Shown in pieces: positions 55,948 through 64,000 of a DNA stretch of 64,000 bases (positions are counted from its first letter, which is position 1; every line of letters begins with the position of its first letter). The stretch is from Bacteroidota bacterium (lineage in GTDB: Bacteria > Bacteroidota > Bacteroidia > 2-12-FULL-35-15), in NCBI GenBank assembly GCA_947449315.1, contig CANFRC010000010.1, forward strand, positions 1 through 64,000, given 5' to 3'. Under the pieces are notes generated by a model. It saw only the letters and a list, made by a program, of their open reading frames with translations. It was not told the DNA's origin and ran no database searches. The position numbers and the translations under genes were made by a program.

Positions 55948-57033
55948 ATGCAACCTTTTTTTAATAAAGTTTTGCCTTTCATAAAATCCACAAAAAAGTA
56001 TTTCATTGCTGTAGGATGTGTCATTCTGTTGATCAGCCTTTTCAAAGTATTCACTTATTCTTTTTCCGACAACCTCTCAGATGCAGCGTATGACGATTAT
56101 TTTAGAGCAAGCTATAAAGTATTTAGTGTTCGGATTCCGAAAAACTTAAATTTTTCTGGTGAGGTAGTCCCTACAATGGATTTCAGCGTGCGCGAAGCAA
56201 TGGAAAGAGAATTGATCATTAATACTTACTGGCAATCACAATCTCTGTTGCTTCAAAAAAGAGCTAACAGATGGTTTCCTATCATTGAACCAATATTAAA
56301 AAGAAACAATATTCCTGACGACTTCAAATATATAGCTCTGGTAGAAAGTCAGCTTTCAAATGTTGTTTCTCCCCAAGGAGCAACAGGATTTTGGCAAATT
56401 ATTGAATCAACTGGAATTAATTATGGATTAGAAATCACCTCGGAAGTTGATGAAAGGTACAATGTTGTAAAAGCGACTGAGGCTGCCTGTAAATATTTTA
56501 ATGAAGCTTTTAAAAATTTTAATAATTGGACCTTAGTAGCAGCATCCTACAACTTAGGGATGGGAGGAGTTCAAGCACAGATGGATAAACAAAAAGTTAA
56601 GAGCTATTATGACCTTGCACTTACAGATGAAACAGCTAGATATGTATACAGAATAATAGCAATGAAAGAAATTATTTCTAGACCTAACGTTTATGGGTTT
56701 ACGCTTCGAAAAAAAGATCTTTATCCACCTCTTGTCACGAAAAAAATAACCGTTGATAGTACGATTAACGACATAGCAAACTTTGCACTTCAGCAAAAGG
56801 TAAATTATAAAATCCTTAAACTTTTTAATCCTTGGCTTCGCACCAACACGCTAAAAAATGATCAAAAGAAAAAATACACCCTTGAAATTCCGAAAGGAAG
56901 CATGAATATATATGAAATGGATGGGAACTATGACGGGAGCGATATCTTAACTGCTAAAGACTCTATTAATTTACTAACTCCTGCTCCACTCACTAACGAC
57001 TCAGGTAAAAAAGAACTGAAATTAAAAGAATAA
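55948..57033 (+). CDS. Membrane-anchored lytic transglycosylase (MltD-like)
   Basis: The 361-aa protein has an N-terminal membrane span (YFIAVGCVILLISLFKVF) and a goose-lysozyme-type SLT domain. Motifs are DDFKYIALVESQLSNVVSPQGATGFWQI (catalytic Glu in VES), YNVVKATEAACKYF and LVAASYNLGMGGV. A degenerate LysM-like segment follows (about 275-320). It cleaves peptidoglycan to 1,6-anhydroMurNAc ends. It starts directly on the stop of the WecA-like gene, so it belongs to the polysaccharide operon and may open the wall for the export channel. Confidence 0.9.
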   Translation: MQPFFNKVLPFIKSTKKYFIAVGCVILLISLFKVFTYSFSDNLSDAAYDDYFRASYKVFSVRIPKNLNFSGEVVPTMDFSVREAMERELIINTYWQSQSLLLQKRANRWFPIIEPILKRNNIPDDFKYIALVESQLSNVVSPQGATGFWQIIESTGINYGLEITSEVDERYNVVKATEAACKYFNEAFKNFNNWTLVAASYNLGMGGVQAQMDKQKVKSYYDLALTDETARYVYRIIAMKEIISRPNVYGFTLRKKDLYPPLVTKKITVDSTINDIANFALQQKVNYKILKLFNPWLRTNTLKNDQKKKYTLEIPKGSMNIYEMDGNYDGSDILTAKDSINLLTPAPLTNDSGKKELKLKE

Positions 57034-57229
57034 ACAATTCTTTAATTTTCATATTAAAACATTTGAATCAAATCATTTTTAGTATTCCCAATTCTTTTTT
57101 GTTCAATTACGAAAAAATACTCATTCCAATATAGACAATAAGCCTGAAAGTTATTTCCAAAACAGCGCCTACTTCGATGGTATTTTTTAATGTGATTACT
57201 CCTAATCTAAGGTAAATCAAAAAACAACC

Positions 57230-57260
57230 TTGCGCTTCAGCTGTTAGTTCATTACCTTTG
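57230..57260 (+). promoter_or_regulatory. uvrA promoter
   Basis: TTG (57230-57232), a 20-base spacer and TACCTTTG (57253-57260) fit the -33/-7 consensus. The predicted leader is about 40 bases. Confidence 0.6.
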
Positions 57261-57308
57261 TAAAATACCCATAATTGATTTGGGCTATACAGAAAATTAA
57301 ATAAAATA

Positions 57309-60179
57309 ATGTCTAAAAACAACATCAGTGAAATTGATTTCCTAGAAGTAGTAGGAGCCCGAGTTCATAATCTGAAAAATATTGATGTTACTATCCCCCG
57401 TAACAAACTTGTAGTTATTACAGGATTAAGCGGTAGTGGAAAATCTTCACTCGCATTTGATACAATTTATGCTGAAGGACAAAGGCGATACATTGAAAGT
57501 TTTTCAGCCTATGCACGACAGTTTCTTGGAAATATGGAGCGTCCGGATGTAGATAAAATTACGGGATTAAGCCCCGTTATTTCCATTGAACAAAAAACAG
57601 TCAACAAGAATCCTCGGTCAACTGTAGGAACCATTACTGAAATATACGATTTTTTACGCCTATTGTTTGCTCGTTCTTCTGATGCATACTCCTATGTAAC
57701 AGGAGAGAAAATGATTCGCTACTCCGATAATCAGATTATTGAATTGATACTTGAAAAATTTCAGAACAAAAAAATAGTGATTCTTTCTCCAGTGGTAAAA
57801 GGACGAAAAGGTCATTATCGTGAGCTGTTTGAACAAATCAAAAAGTGGGGATACTTGCGGGTACGCGTTGATGGAGAAATTATAGAACTAACTCAAAAAT
57901 TCCAATTAGATAGATATAAAGTTCATGATATTGAAATAGTAATTGACCGGTTAGAGGTAAATGCAGATGCTCGTTTACGCATCTCCGAATCAATGCAGCT
58001 TGCAATGAAACAAGGCAAAGGAATTATTATGGTTCAACCATTTGTTTCAGGAAAATTGGAAGATGAATACGGAAAAGTAGAATTTTTTAGCCGTCATTTG
58101 ATGTGTCCCACCTCAGGAATTTCATATGATGAGCCGCAACCGAATTTATTTTCTTTCAATTCACCATATGGTGCTTGTCCAAAATGCAATGGATTAGGGT
58201 TGGTATCAGAAGTAGATATAAATAAGATCATACCAAATAAAAAATTATCAATCAGAAAAGGTGGTATTGCACCATTAGGTGCTTACAAATCATCATGGAT
58301 ATTTAAACAACTGGAAGCAATCGGAGATAAATACGGATTTAACTTGGATACCGCACTAGAAGACATTTCGGATGAAGCAATCAATACCATTCTATTTGGC
58401 TCTGATGAAGTATTCAAAATAAAAGAATTTACCAACAGTTCATCTTCAAGCTATAGTATTGCCTTTGAAGGAATTGCTAACTTCATCGTTAAACAAAACG
58501 ATGAACAAAGTTCACCCACAATAGAAAAATGGATACTCGGGTTCATGAACAAAGTAACTTGTACAAAATGTAACGGTACAAAACTTAAAATGGAATCGCT
58601 TCAATTTAAAATAGACAACAAAAACATTGCAGAATTATCTGAAATGGGAATCATTGAACTGAGTTCTTGGTTTAAGGATATTGAGAAACGATTAAGTGAT
58701 AAACAAAATACAATAGCAAAAGAAGTATTAAAAGAAATTAGGACCCGTATTCAGTTTTTATTGGATGTTGGACTGGATTATTTATCATTGAACAGAAGCT
58801 CTAGAACACTATCTGGAGGAGAAGCACAACGAATCCGACTAGCAACACAAATTGGTTCACAGCTGGTAGGAGTACTTTACATTTTAGATGAACCAAGTAT
58901 TGGGCTTCATCAACGTGATAACTTCAGACTGATAAATGCTTTAAAAAATCTCAGAGACATTGGCAATTCTATAATTGTTGTTGAACATGATAAGGAAATG
59001 ATCCTAGCGGCAGATCACGTGATTGATATTGGCCCAGCTGCTGGAATACATGGTGGAAAAATAATTGCACAAGGAACGCCTAAGGAAATATTAAAATACC
59101 ATACACTTACTTCTGATTACATCAATGGCGTAAAAGAAATTAAAATACCAAAAGAACAGAGAAAAGGAAATGGAAAATCCTTATTCTTAAAAGGCGCAAC
59201 AGGGAATAATTTAAAAAATGTTTCCGTAGAATTCCCTCTCGGTAAATTAATTTGCGTAACTGGAGTTTCAGGAAGCGGTAAATCTACCTTGATCAATGAA
59301 ACCCTCTACCCTATTTTAAACAAGCATTTTTACAGAGCAGAAAAAAAACCAATGCCTCATAAATCAATAACAGGACTTGAGTTCATTGATAAAGTAATAG
59401 ATATTGACCAGTCACCAATTGGACGAACCCCACGTAGTAACCCTGCTACGTATACAAATGTTTTTTCTGATATAAGAACCTTATTTTCAGAAATCCCAGA
59501 ATCAAAGATTAGAGGTTATAAACCAGGTAGATTTTCATTTAATGTGAAAGGTGGAAGATGCGAAACATGTCAAGGAGCAGGCTTAAGAACCATTGAGATG
59601 AATTTTCTTCCAGATGTTTATGTCAATTGTGAAACATGTAACGGAAAGCGATACAACAAAGAAACACTAGAAGTGCGCTTTAAAGGAAAATCGATCAGCG
59701 ATGTTTTAAATATGACCATTGATATTGCTGTTGATTTTTTTACAAGCATCCCTTCTATTATTCAAAAAATAAAAACATTGCAAGATGTTGGGTTAGGCTA
59801 TATTACACTCGGGCAACAGAGCACAACCCTTTCAGGAGGTGAAGCGCAACGAGTGAAACTGGCAACAGAATTATCAAAGCGTGATACGGGAAATACTTTT
59901 TATATCTTAGATGAACCAACAACAGGTTTGCATTTTGAAGACATCCGAATACTATTGGAAGTTCTCGACAAATTGGTCAATAGCGGGAATACTGTTTTAG
60001 TGATAGAACACAACTTAGATATTATCAAAGTAGCGGATCATATAATTGATCTTGGTTTAGAAGGTGGAAATGCAGGTGGGGAAATACTATGTCAGGGACC
60101 ACCCAAAGAAATCATTAAAAACAAATTAAGTTACACGGCAAAGTTTTTGAGAGAAGAGCTCAAAACATCAAAAAAATAA
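57309..60179 (+). CDS. uvrA: Excinuclease ABC subunit A
   Basis: The 956-aa protein has two ABC ATPase modules: Walker [13 protein letters not shown] near residue 39 and [13 protein letters not shown] near 650. Each has an LSGGEAQR signature and a LDEPS/LDEPT Walker B. Zinc-finger elements are [20 protein letters not shown] and [15 protein letters not shown]...[10 protein letters not shown]. The first half of zinc finger 1 reads CPTS in place of CxxC, a variant I associate with Bacteroidota. It finds bulky DNA damage and loads UvrB for nucleotide excision repair. It starts the uvrA-LOG-gene run. Confidence 0.98.
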   Translation: MSKNNISEIDFLEVVGARVHNLKNIDVTIPRNKLVVITGLSGSGKSSLAFDTIYAEGQRRYIESFSAYARQFLGNMERPDVDKITGLSPVISIEQKTVNKNPRSTVGTITEIYDFLRLLFARSSDAYSYVTGEKMIRYSDNQIIELILEKFQNKKIVILSPVVKGRKGHYRELFEQIKKWGYLRVRVDGEIIELTQKFQLDRYKVHDIEIVIDRLEVNADARLRISESMQLAMKQGKGIIMVQPFVSGKLEDEYGKVEFFSRHLMCPTSGISYDEPQPNLFSFNSPYGACPKCNGLGLVSEVDINKIIPNKKLSIRKGGIAPLGAYKSSWIFKQLEAIGDKYGFNLDTALEDISDEAINTILFGSDEVFKIKEFTNSSSSSYSIAFEGIANFIVKQNDEQSSPTIEKWILGFMNKVTCTKCNGTKLKMESLQFKIDNKNIAELSEMGIIELSSWFKDIEKRLSDKQNTIAKEVLKEIRTRIQFLLDVGLDYLSLNRSSRTLSGGEAQRIRLATQIGSQLVGVLYILDEPSIGLHQRDNFRLINALKNLRDIGNSIIVVEHDKEMILAADHVIDIGPAAGIHGGKIIAQGTPKEILKYHTLTSDYINGVKEIKIPKEQRKGNGKSLFLKGATGNNLKNVSVEFPLGKLICVTGVSGSGKSTLINETLYPILNKHFYRAEKKPMPHKSITGLEFIDKVIDIDQSPIGRTPRSNPATYTNVFSDIRTLFSEIPESKIRGYKPGRFSFNVKGGRCETCQGAGLRTIEMNFLPDVYVNCETCNGKRYNKETLEVRFKGKSISDVLNMTIDIAVDFFTSIPSIIQKIKTLQDVGLGYITLGQQSTTLSGGEAQRVKLATELSKRDTGNTFYILDEPTTGLHFEDIRILLEVLDKLVNSGNTVLVIEHNLDIIKVADHIIDLGLEGGNAGGEILCQGPPKEIIKNKLSYTAKFLREELKTSKK

Positions 60180-60208
60180 AATATAGCAAATTCACAACTC
60201 ATAGTTAT

Positions 60209-60922
60209 ATGACAAATCAAGAAGAAGATAAAATCCGAAAAGCCTTTGCATCAAAAGATTGGAATGATATTAAAGCATCCGATTCATGGCAAATTTTTAA
60301 GATCATGAGTGAATTTGTGGAAGGATTTGAGAAAATGAGCCGGATCGGACCCTGTGTTTCAATATTCGGATCTGCAAGAACAAAACCAAGTAATATTTAC
60401 TATCAACTAGCTGAAGAAATTGCTTACAAATTAACAAAAGAAGGTTATGGAGTTATTAGCGGCGGAGGTCCTGGAATTATGGAAGCAGCAAATAAAGGTG
60501 CCAAAGCCGGTGGAGGAAAATCTGTTGGTTTAAATATCGTTTTACCTTTTGAACAAACACATAACCCATACATAGATAATGATAAAATTATTCATTTCGA
60601 TTATTTCTTTGTGCGTAAAACAATATTCTTAAAATATTCTCAAGGATTTATTGCAATGCCAGGAGGCTTTGGAACCCTCGATGAACTTTTTGAGGCTATA
60701 ACACTCATTCAAACAAATAAAGTGGCTCACTTCCCTATTGTATTGGTTGGTAAAAAATATTGGGAAGGAATGATGAACTGGGTAAAAGACACTATGCTAG
60801 AAGAAGAACACAACATTAGCGAGAAAGATCTTAATCTTTTTAATATCGTGGATACTGCGGATGAAGCAGTTGCTATTATCGTTGAATTCTATTCAAAATA
60901 TTTATTAAAACCGAACTTCTAG
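60209..60922 (+). CDS. LOG-family (lysine decarboxylase-like fold) nucleotide phosphoribohydrolase
   Basis: The 237-aa protein has the LOG signatures: VSIFGSARTKPSNIYY, VISGGGPGIMEAANKGAKAGGG and the catalytic AMPGGFGTLDELFEAITLIQTNK. The family was once labelled lysine decarboxylase but hydrolyses nucleoside 5'-monophosphates, including cytokinin forms, to base and ribose-5-phosphate. The bacterial substrate is uncertain. It follows uvrA by 29 bases and precedes the next gene by 5 bases. Confidence 0.93.
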   Translation: MTNQEEDKIRKAFASKDWNDIKASDSWQIFKIMSEFVEGFEKMSRIGPCVSIFGSARTKPSNIYYQLAEEIAYKLTKEGYGVISGGGPGIMEAANKGAKAGGGKSVGLNIVLPFEQTHNPYIDNDKIIHFDYFFVRKTIFLKYSQGFIAMPGGFGTLDELFEAITLIQTNKVAHFPIVLVGKKYWEGMMNWVKDTMLEEEHNISEKDLNLFNIVDTADEAVAIIVEFYSKYLLKPNF

Positions 60923-60927
60923 GTCAA

Positions 60928-62040
60928 TTGAAAAACCTATCCATAACCATTTTCATTTTTTATTTTACTTCTTTTGCTTTTGCTCAAGACGGACTTGGTT
61001 ATTATCATGATGCAACAAATTATTTTTATGTTTTTGACAAAGGTGTCAACAGACAATTAGAAACTTACCATATCGACAGCGTTAATGTTGGGAATAATTA
61101 CATTGCCTATATGGATGAGAAAAACAGCTTTATTGTTTATTATAATGGCGATAAACAAACAATCGAAGAAAGTAAGCCTAACAGCATTATAGCTACTGGA
61201 AATGCTCTAGTTTATAAGATGCAACAAAGATTAATGGTCTTTGAAAATGGACAAACAAAACAATTAGCCAAACATGTAGATTCCTATTTTGCTGGCGATT
61301 CAATAGTTGTATGGCAGGACATTCCCAGCCTCAACATTATGGCATATGAAAACGGAGAAATAAAAACGATTGAGCCAGCAATTTCAGTGTCTAACAATGT
61401 AATAAGTAATGGAAAGGTAGGAAAAAATATTTTCGCTTTTAATGACCTTGCTTATAACTTTAATATATATTTTAACGGAAAAATCTACCATTCAGGAAGT
61501 ACACACATCACCGATTATTTATGCGGGAATAACATTGTAGCTTTTGTTGATAATTATAAAAACACGCTAAATGTTTTTTATAATGGTGAAACGAAGGTGA
61601 TCAGTGATCAGATTATCAGCAGCTACCAAGTTTGTGATGACATGGTAGCATACGTGGATGCCAACAGCAACTTTTTCATTTATTATCAAGGAGCAATTAC
61701 ACCTATTGATACATATGCGCCCGATTATTATTTTGCAAAAAATAATATCATTTACTACAGCTATCATTCTGAATTAAAAATAATTTATGATGGGGTTATT
61801 CATAAAGATAGACTGATTGAACAAGCAAATATTGTAACTGGAATAAATGCCCTACTTTATTTAGATAACACAAATCGTCCAAAATATTTTTATAAAGGGA
61901 AAACAATCGACCGTTTCTTATACAAAAAACCCGATGCCATGTATCTATACCGAGATTTACCTGTTTTTTTATACAATGGCAACACGATCGCTTTTTTATT
62001 TGACGGTCAAATCTATGAGTATGGTTGCAGGCCCAACTAA
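60928..62040 (+). CDS. Secreted protein with about nine beta-type repeats, function unknown
   Basis: The 370-aa protein starts with TTG at 60928 and a signal peptide ending FAFAQ. The mature part has about nine repeats of roughly 43 residues with the core form (I/V)(A/V)(Y/F)xDxxxxFxVYYNGxxxxI. Examples are YIAYMDEKNSFIVYYNG, IVAFVDNYKNTLNVFYNG and MVAYVDANSNFFIYYQG. Strand-turn-strand units of this kind suggest a beta-propeller or a stacked-sheet fold. I recognise no family and see no active-site motif. The 5-base gap after the LOG gene suggests co-transcription. Confidence 0.65.
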   Translation: MKNLSITIFIFYFTSFAFAQDGLGYYHDATNYFYVFDKGVNRQLETYHIDSVNVGNNYIAYMDEKNSFIVYYNGDKQTIEESKPNSIIATGNALVYKMQQRLMVFENGQTKQLAKHVDSYFAGDSIVVWQDIPSLNIMAYENGEIKTIEPAISVSNNVISNGKVGKNIFAFNDLAYNFNIYFNGKIYHSGSTHITDYLCGNNIVAFVDNYKNTLNVFYNGETKVISDQIISSYQVCDDMVAYVDANSNFFIYYQGAITPIDTYAPDYYFAKNNIIYYSYHSELKIIYDGVIHKDRLIEQANIVTGINALLYLDNTNRPKYFYKGKTIDRFLYKKPDAMYLYRDLPVFLYNGNTIAFLFDGQIYEYGCRPN

Positions 62041-62238
62041 ATAAAAATACAACAAGCCTTCTCAAGGACAATCTGACTTCTTAGCACAACGAAATCTTAA
62101 GACTGCTCTGCTCACCTATTATCTTACTGCTAATCTCACAAGGTTATTAACAAAGTCTTGTTTGCAATTACAATTAACAAACCTTTAAAATCATTCCAAC
62201 TTCGAATAGTTTTGTTTATCAACTATATTAAAAGGTAA

Positions 62239-62452
62239 GAAAAAAATAATGACAAGGTTTTGGTTCACTTTCGAAACAAACCAAATAAAGTAATTACAAT
62301 TCCTTATGAATTGAAATCGGCGAATAAAAACAAGAATGGTGCTATTACTACGAATGAAATCACAACAGCCATAGATGAGTTTTTTTGAAGGAGATTCAGA
62401 TTTTACGATAGAAAAATTAAATGACCTGAATGACTTTTTCTTCGAACTATAA
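62239..62452 (+). pseudogene. Frameshifted remnant of a secreted protein's C-terminus (EF-hand/dockerin-like ending)
   Basis: The gap 62041-62491 (451 bases) has no intact gene. From 62239, one frame reads EKNNDKVLVHFRNKPNKVIT, then KSANKNKNGAITTNEITTAIDEFF and stop (62386-62388). Removing one base from the T7 run at 62380-62386 continues it as EGDSDFTIEKLNDLNDFFFE and stop (62450-62452). That ending (calcium-binding-like NKNGAITTNEI, then DFFFE) resembles the C-termini of secreted Bacteroidota proteins. There is no start codon or signal peptide, so it is a decayed 3' fragment. The bases before 62239 show nothing I can assign. Confidence 0.55.
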
Positions 62453-62491
62453 AAACTTAAAGAGTAGTAAGTATAACCCAATACTAACAAA

Positions 62492-63886
62492 ATGTTAAAA
62501 TACGCAGCTCTTCTCTTCAATACTATCGCATTGTTGATGTATCAGTTTTTCTTCGCTGATGGCATTACTGTCTCACAAAACATTCCTTCTTCAGCAAAAG
62601 CCGATAGTGAATTCACTGTGGAATTAACAATTAATAAAGGAACAATTGGAGGCTTTGCTAAATTGCAACAAGAACTTCCGGAAGGGTTCACTGCTGTCCA
62701 GGATGAAAATAACGGGGCTTCATTTACCTTTACAGATCAATCGGTAAAGTTTGTTTGGTTATCGCTTCCCACCGAGAACGAATTTAAAGTAAAATACAAA
62801 GTAAAAGTAGCGGCGGGTCAAAGTGGAGATAAAATTATTGGTGGTATAATATCGTATGTTTCAGATAATGTAAAGCAATCTTTTGAAATTCCCCCATCTA
62901 CCATTACCGTTGGTGAAGTCAAATCACAACCTATAGCAACTACAACTAAGCTAGCCAATACAGGAACAAATAACACAGAACCTGCAAATACAAACAATAC
63001 ATCAACAAACCAATCTGTTACTTCGGCAGAGACCACTCCTATAAACGAACCTACTTCTATTGCATGTATCAGATCAATCCCTAGTAATGTTTCTGACACC
63101 TTCACAGTTGAAATATCTATAAATAAAGGAAATTCAACAGGTGTTGCAAGATTATTGGAAACGTTACCTCTTGGATTTACTGCTTCTGCCGGAGAATCAC
63201 AAGGCGGCTATTTCAGCTTTGAAAACCAAAAAGTAAAAATTATTTGGATTTCAATGCCTTCAAAAAGTGAATTTAAAATATCTTATAAAGTGACCGTTGC
63301 ACCAACAGAAAGCGGCAGTCAAAATATTGAGGGGGTATTTTCATACATAGAAAATGATAAAATCAAAAAAATTGTTATCCCAACAAGCAGGGCTTCTATT
63401 GGCGAATCTCCAATTGTATCAACCACTACAAATACAGACAATACGGTAACCAAGACCAATGCCTCTGCAACAAATAATACTTCTACCAATAATACAACTG
63501 GAAACAACAGTGTTGTAAACAACACGAGCACAAGCAATTCGGACAATGCAAATTCAAACACTACAAAATCATTCGCTGCAACAACCATCCCTTCACCACA
63601 AGGTAATGTATATTACCGAACTCAAATTGCAGCCTTACGCAATCCTTTAACTACATCTACTTTAGCAAATAAATACAATATCCGTTCGGAAATAATTACT
63701 GAAATGGCTGATGGGTTTACAAAATATACGACAGGATCTTTTAATGATTATAAATCTGCTAGAGACGGAAGAGAAGAACTTAAAAATAAAGGAATTGTTA
63801 GTCCTTTCGTAACAGCCTATAATGGTGGGAAACGAATTACAGTTCAAGAAGCATTAATGATTACCACTCAAAAATGGTTTAGATAG
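62492..63886 (+). CDS. Secreted two-repeat protein with Asn/Thr-rich linkers and a SPOR-like C-terminus
   Basis: The 464-aa protein has a signal peptide ending near FFFA. Two related beta domains of about 110 residues follow (about 24-135 and 188-298): each has a TVEL/TVEI..INKG opening, an LPxGFTA segment, FxW(L/I)S(L/M)P and a KYKV core. They are joined and followed by low-complexity linkers rich in N and T. The last 90 residues (VYYRTQIAALRNPLTT...FTKYTTGSFNDYKSARDGREELKNKGI) resemble SPOR-type repeats that bind denuded glycan. It is probably a cell-surface or periplasmic structural protein. The exact family is unknown. Confidence 0.7.
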   Translation: MLKYAALLFNTIALLMYQFFFADGITVSQNIPSSAKADSEFTVELTINKGTIGGFAKLQQELPEGFTAVQDENNGASFTFTDQSVKFVWLSLPTENEFKVKYKVKVAAGQSGDKIIGGIISYVSDNVKQSFEIPPSTITVGEVKSQPIATTTKLANTGTNNTEPANTNNTSTNQSVTSAETTPINEPTSIACIRSIPSNVSDTFTVEISINKGNSTGVARLLETLPLGFTASAGESQGGYFSFENQKVKIIWISMPSKSEFKISYKVTVAPTESGSQNIEGVFSYIENDKIKKIVIPTSRASIGESPIVSTTTNTDNTVTKTNASATNNTSTNNTTGNNSVVNNTSTSNSDNANSNTTKSFAATTIPSPQGNVYYRTQIAALRNPLTTSTLANKYNIRSEIITEMADGFTKYTTGSFNDYKSARDGREELKNKGIVSPFVTAYNGGKRITVQEALMITTQKWFR

Positions 63887-63952
63887 GTCAAAAAAATCAA
63901 ATTTAGAGTCTCAAATTAATACCAAAACCTACGATAAATTAAGTTTTTGTAT

Positions 63953-63960
63953 TATATTTG
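63953..63960 (+). promoter_or_regulatory. Promoter -7 box of the last, partial gene
   Basis: TATATTTG (TAnnTTTG) is followed by 5 bases (TAATT) and ATG, exactly the spacing seen at guaA and the TPR lipoprotein gene. Confidence 0.5.
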
Positions 63961-63965
63961 TAATT

Positions 63966-64000
63966 ATGAATAAAGGGATAAAAGTTATTTTGTTATTCTT
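63966..64000 (+). CDS. Start of a gene running off the window
   Basis: ATG at 63966 opens MNKGIKVILLF, consistent with the beginning of a signal peptide. Only 11 codons are visible, so no function can be given. A TATATTTG box lies 5 bases upstream of the start codon. Confidence 0.5.
   Translation, partial: MNKGIKVILLF

Noticed and set aside
57107-57325. 72-codon reverse-strand ORF upstream of uvrA
   Set aside because: It overlaps the uvrA start and contains the uvrA promoter, has no recognisable motif or start signal, and looks like chance in AT-rich DNA.
63430-63570. Repetitive ACA/AAT-rich DNA resembling a CRISPR or microsatellite
   Set aside because: No regular repeat-spacer spacing; it is the Asn/Thr linker of the SPOR-like protein.

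Overview
The window is chromosomal DNA from an AT-rich member of the Bacteroidota (Flavobacteriia/Sphingobacteriia-like). Several signs point there: a GLPGLI-family protein paired with an outer-membrane beta-barrel protein, a LolA-FtsK pair, a fused E1 alpha/beta 2-oxoacid dehydrogenase, BshA (bacillithiol) beside a GH3/beta-lactamase fusion, MtaB, a SPOR-like tail, and many TAnnTTTG promoter boxes, the -7 element typical of this phylum. I see no rRNA, tRNA, CRISPR array, insertion sequence or prophage.

Layout. 1-8.3 kb: tail of a helix-turn-helix gene, lolA-ftsK, then a group of arginine-using genes (arginine decarboxylase and arginase divergent around a perfect 32-bp palindrome, followed by argS). 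8.4-18.4 kb: a long reverse-strand stretch of core genes (hemF, a LysM/receptor-like protein, guaA, a TPR lipoprotein, recA, bcp, nth, fused E1). 18.5-22.5 kb: a small FeoB-associated-like protein, GLPGLI plus an outer-membrane beta-barrel protein whose signal peptide is cut off by an in-frame stop, and a tiny Ala-rich lipoprotein. 22.7-30 kb: an LTA-synthase-like phosphatase-fold enzyme, lipid kinase and SUI1 factor, convergent with bshA and the GH3/serine-hydrolase fusion. 30-38.7 kb: a small membrane protein, mutL, two tandem rhomboid proteases, an endonuclease/exonuclease/phosphatase protein, an oligopeptide-binding lipoprotein and mtaB.

38.9-43.3 kb holds a three-gene SMC-type operon (short SMC ATPase, kleisin-like protein, MksE-like protein) with its own promoter and terminator and no JetD/MksG nuclease gene. 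I consider it the most interesting system here. 43.5-47.6 kb: lgt, an inositol-monophosphatase-like gene, a 39-aa membrane peptide, a truncated 36-aa relic of a YoaK/DUF1275-type gene, and a sodium:solute symporter. 47.8-57 kb: an exopolysaccharide block (asparagine-synthase-like amidotransferase, GT4 glycosyltransferase, Wza-like export lipoprotein, Wzc-like tyrosine kinase, RfbC, WecA/MraY-like transferase, lytic transglycosylase). 57.3-64 kb: uvrA, a LOG-family gene, a repeat-rich secreted protein, a frameshifted remnant of an EF-hand-like C-terminus, a secreted two-repeat SPOR-like protein, and the start of one more gene.

Regulatory signals are unusually readable. I see six convincing intrinsic terminators and about fifteen TAnnTTTG boxes. 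In five cases the box ends only 5-7 bases before the start codon, suggesting leaderless transcripts. All function calls come from reading motifs by eye; no database search was possible.
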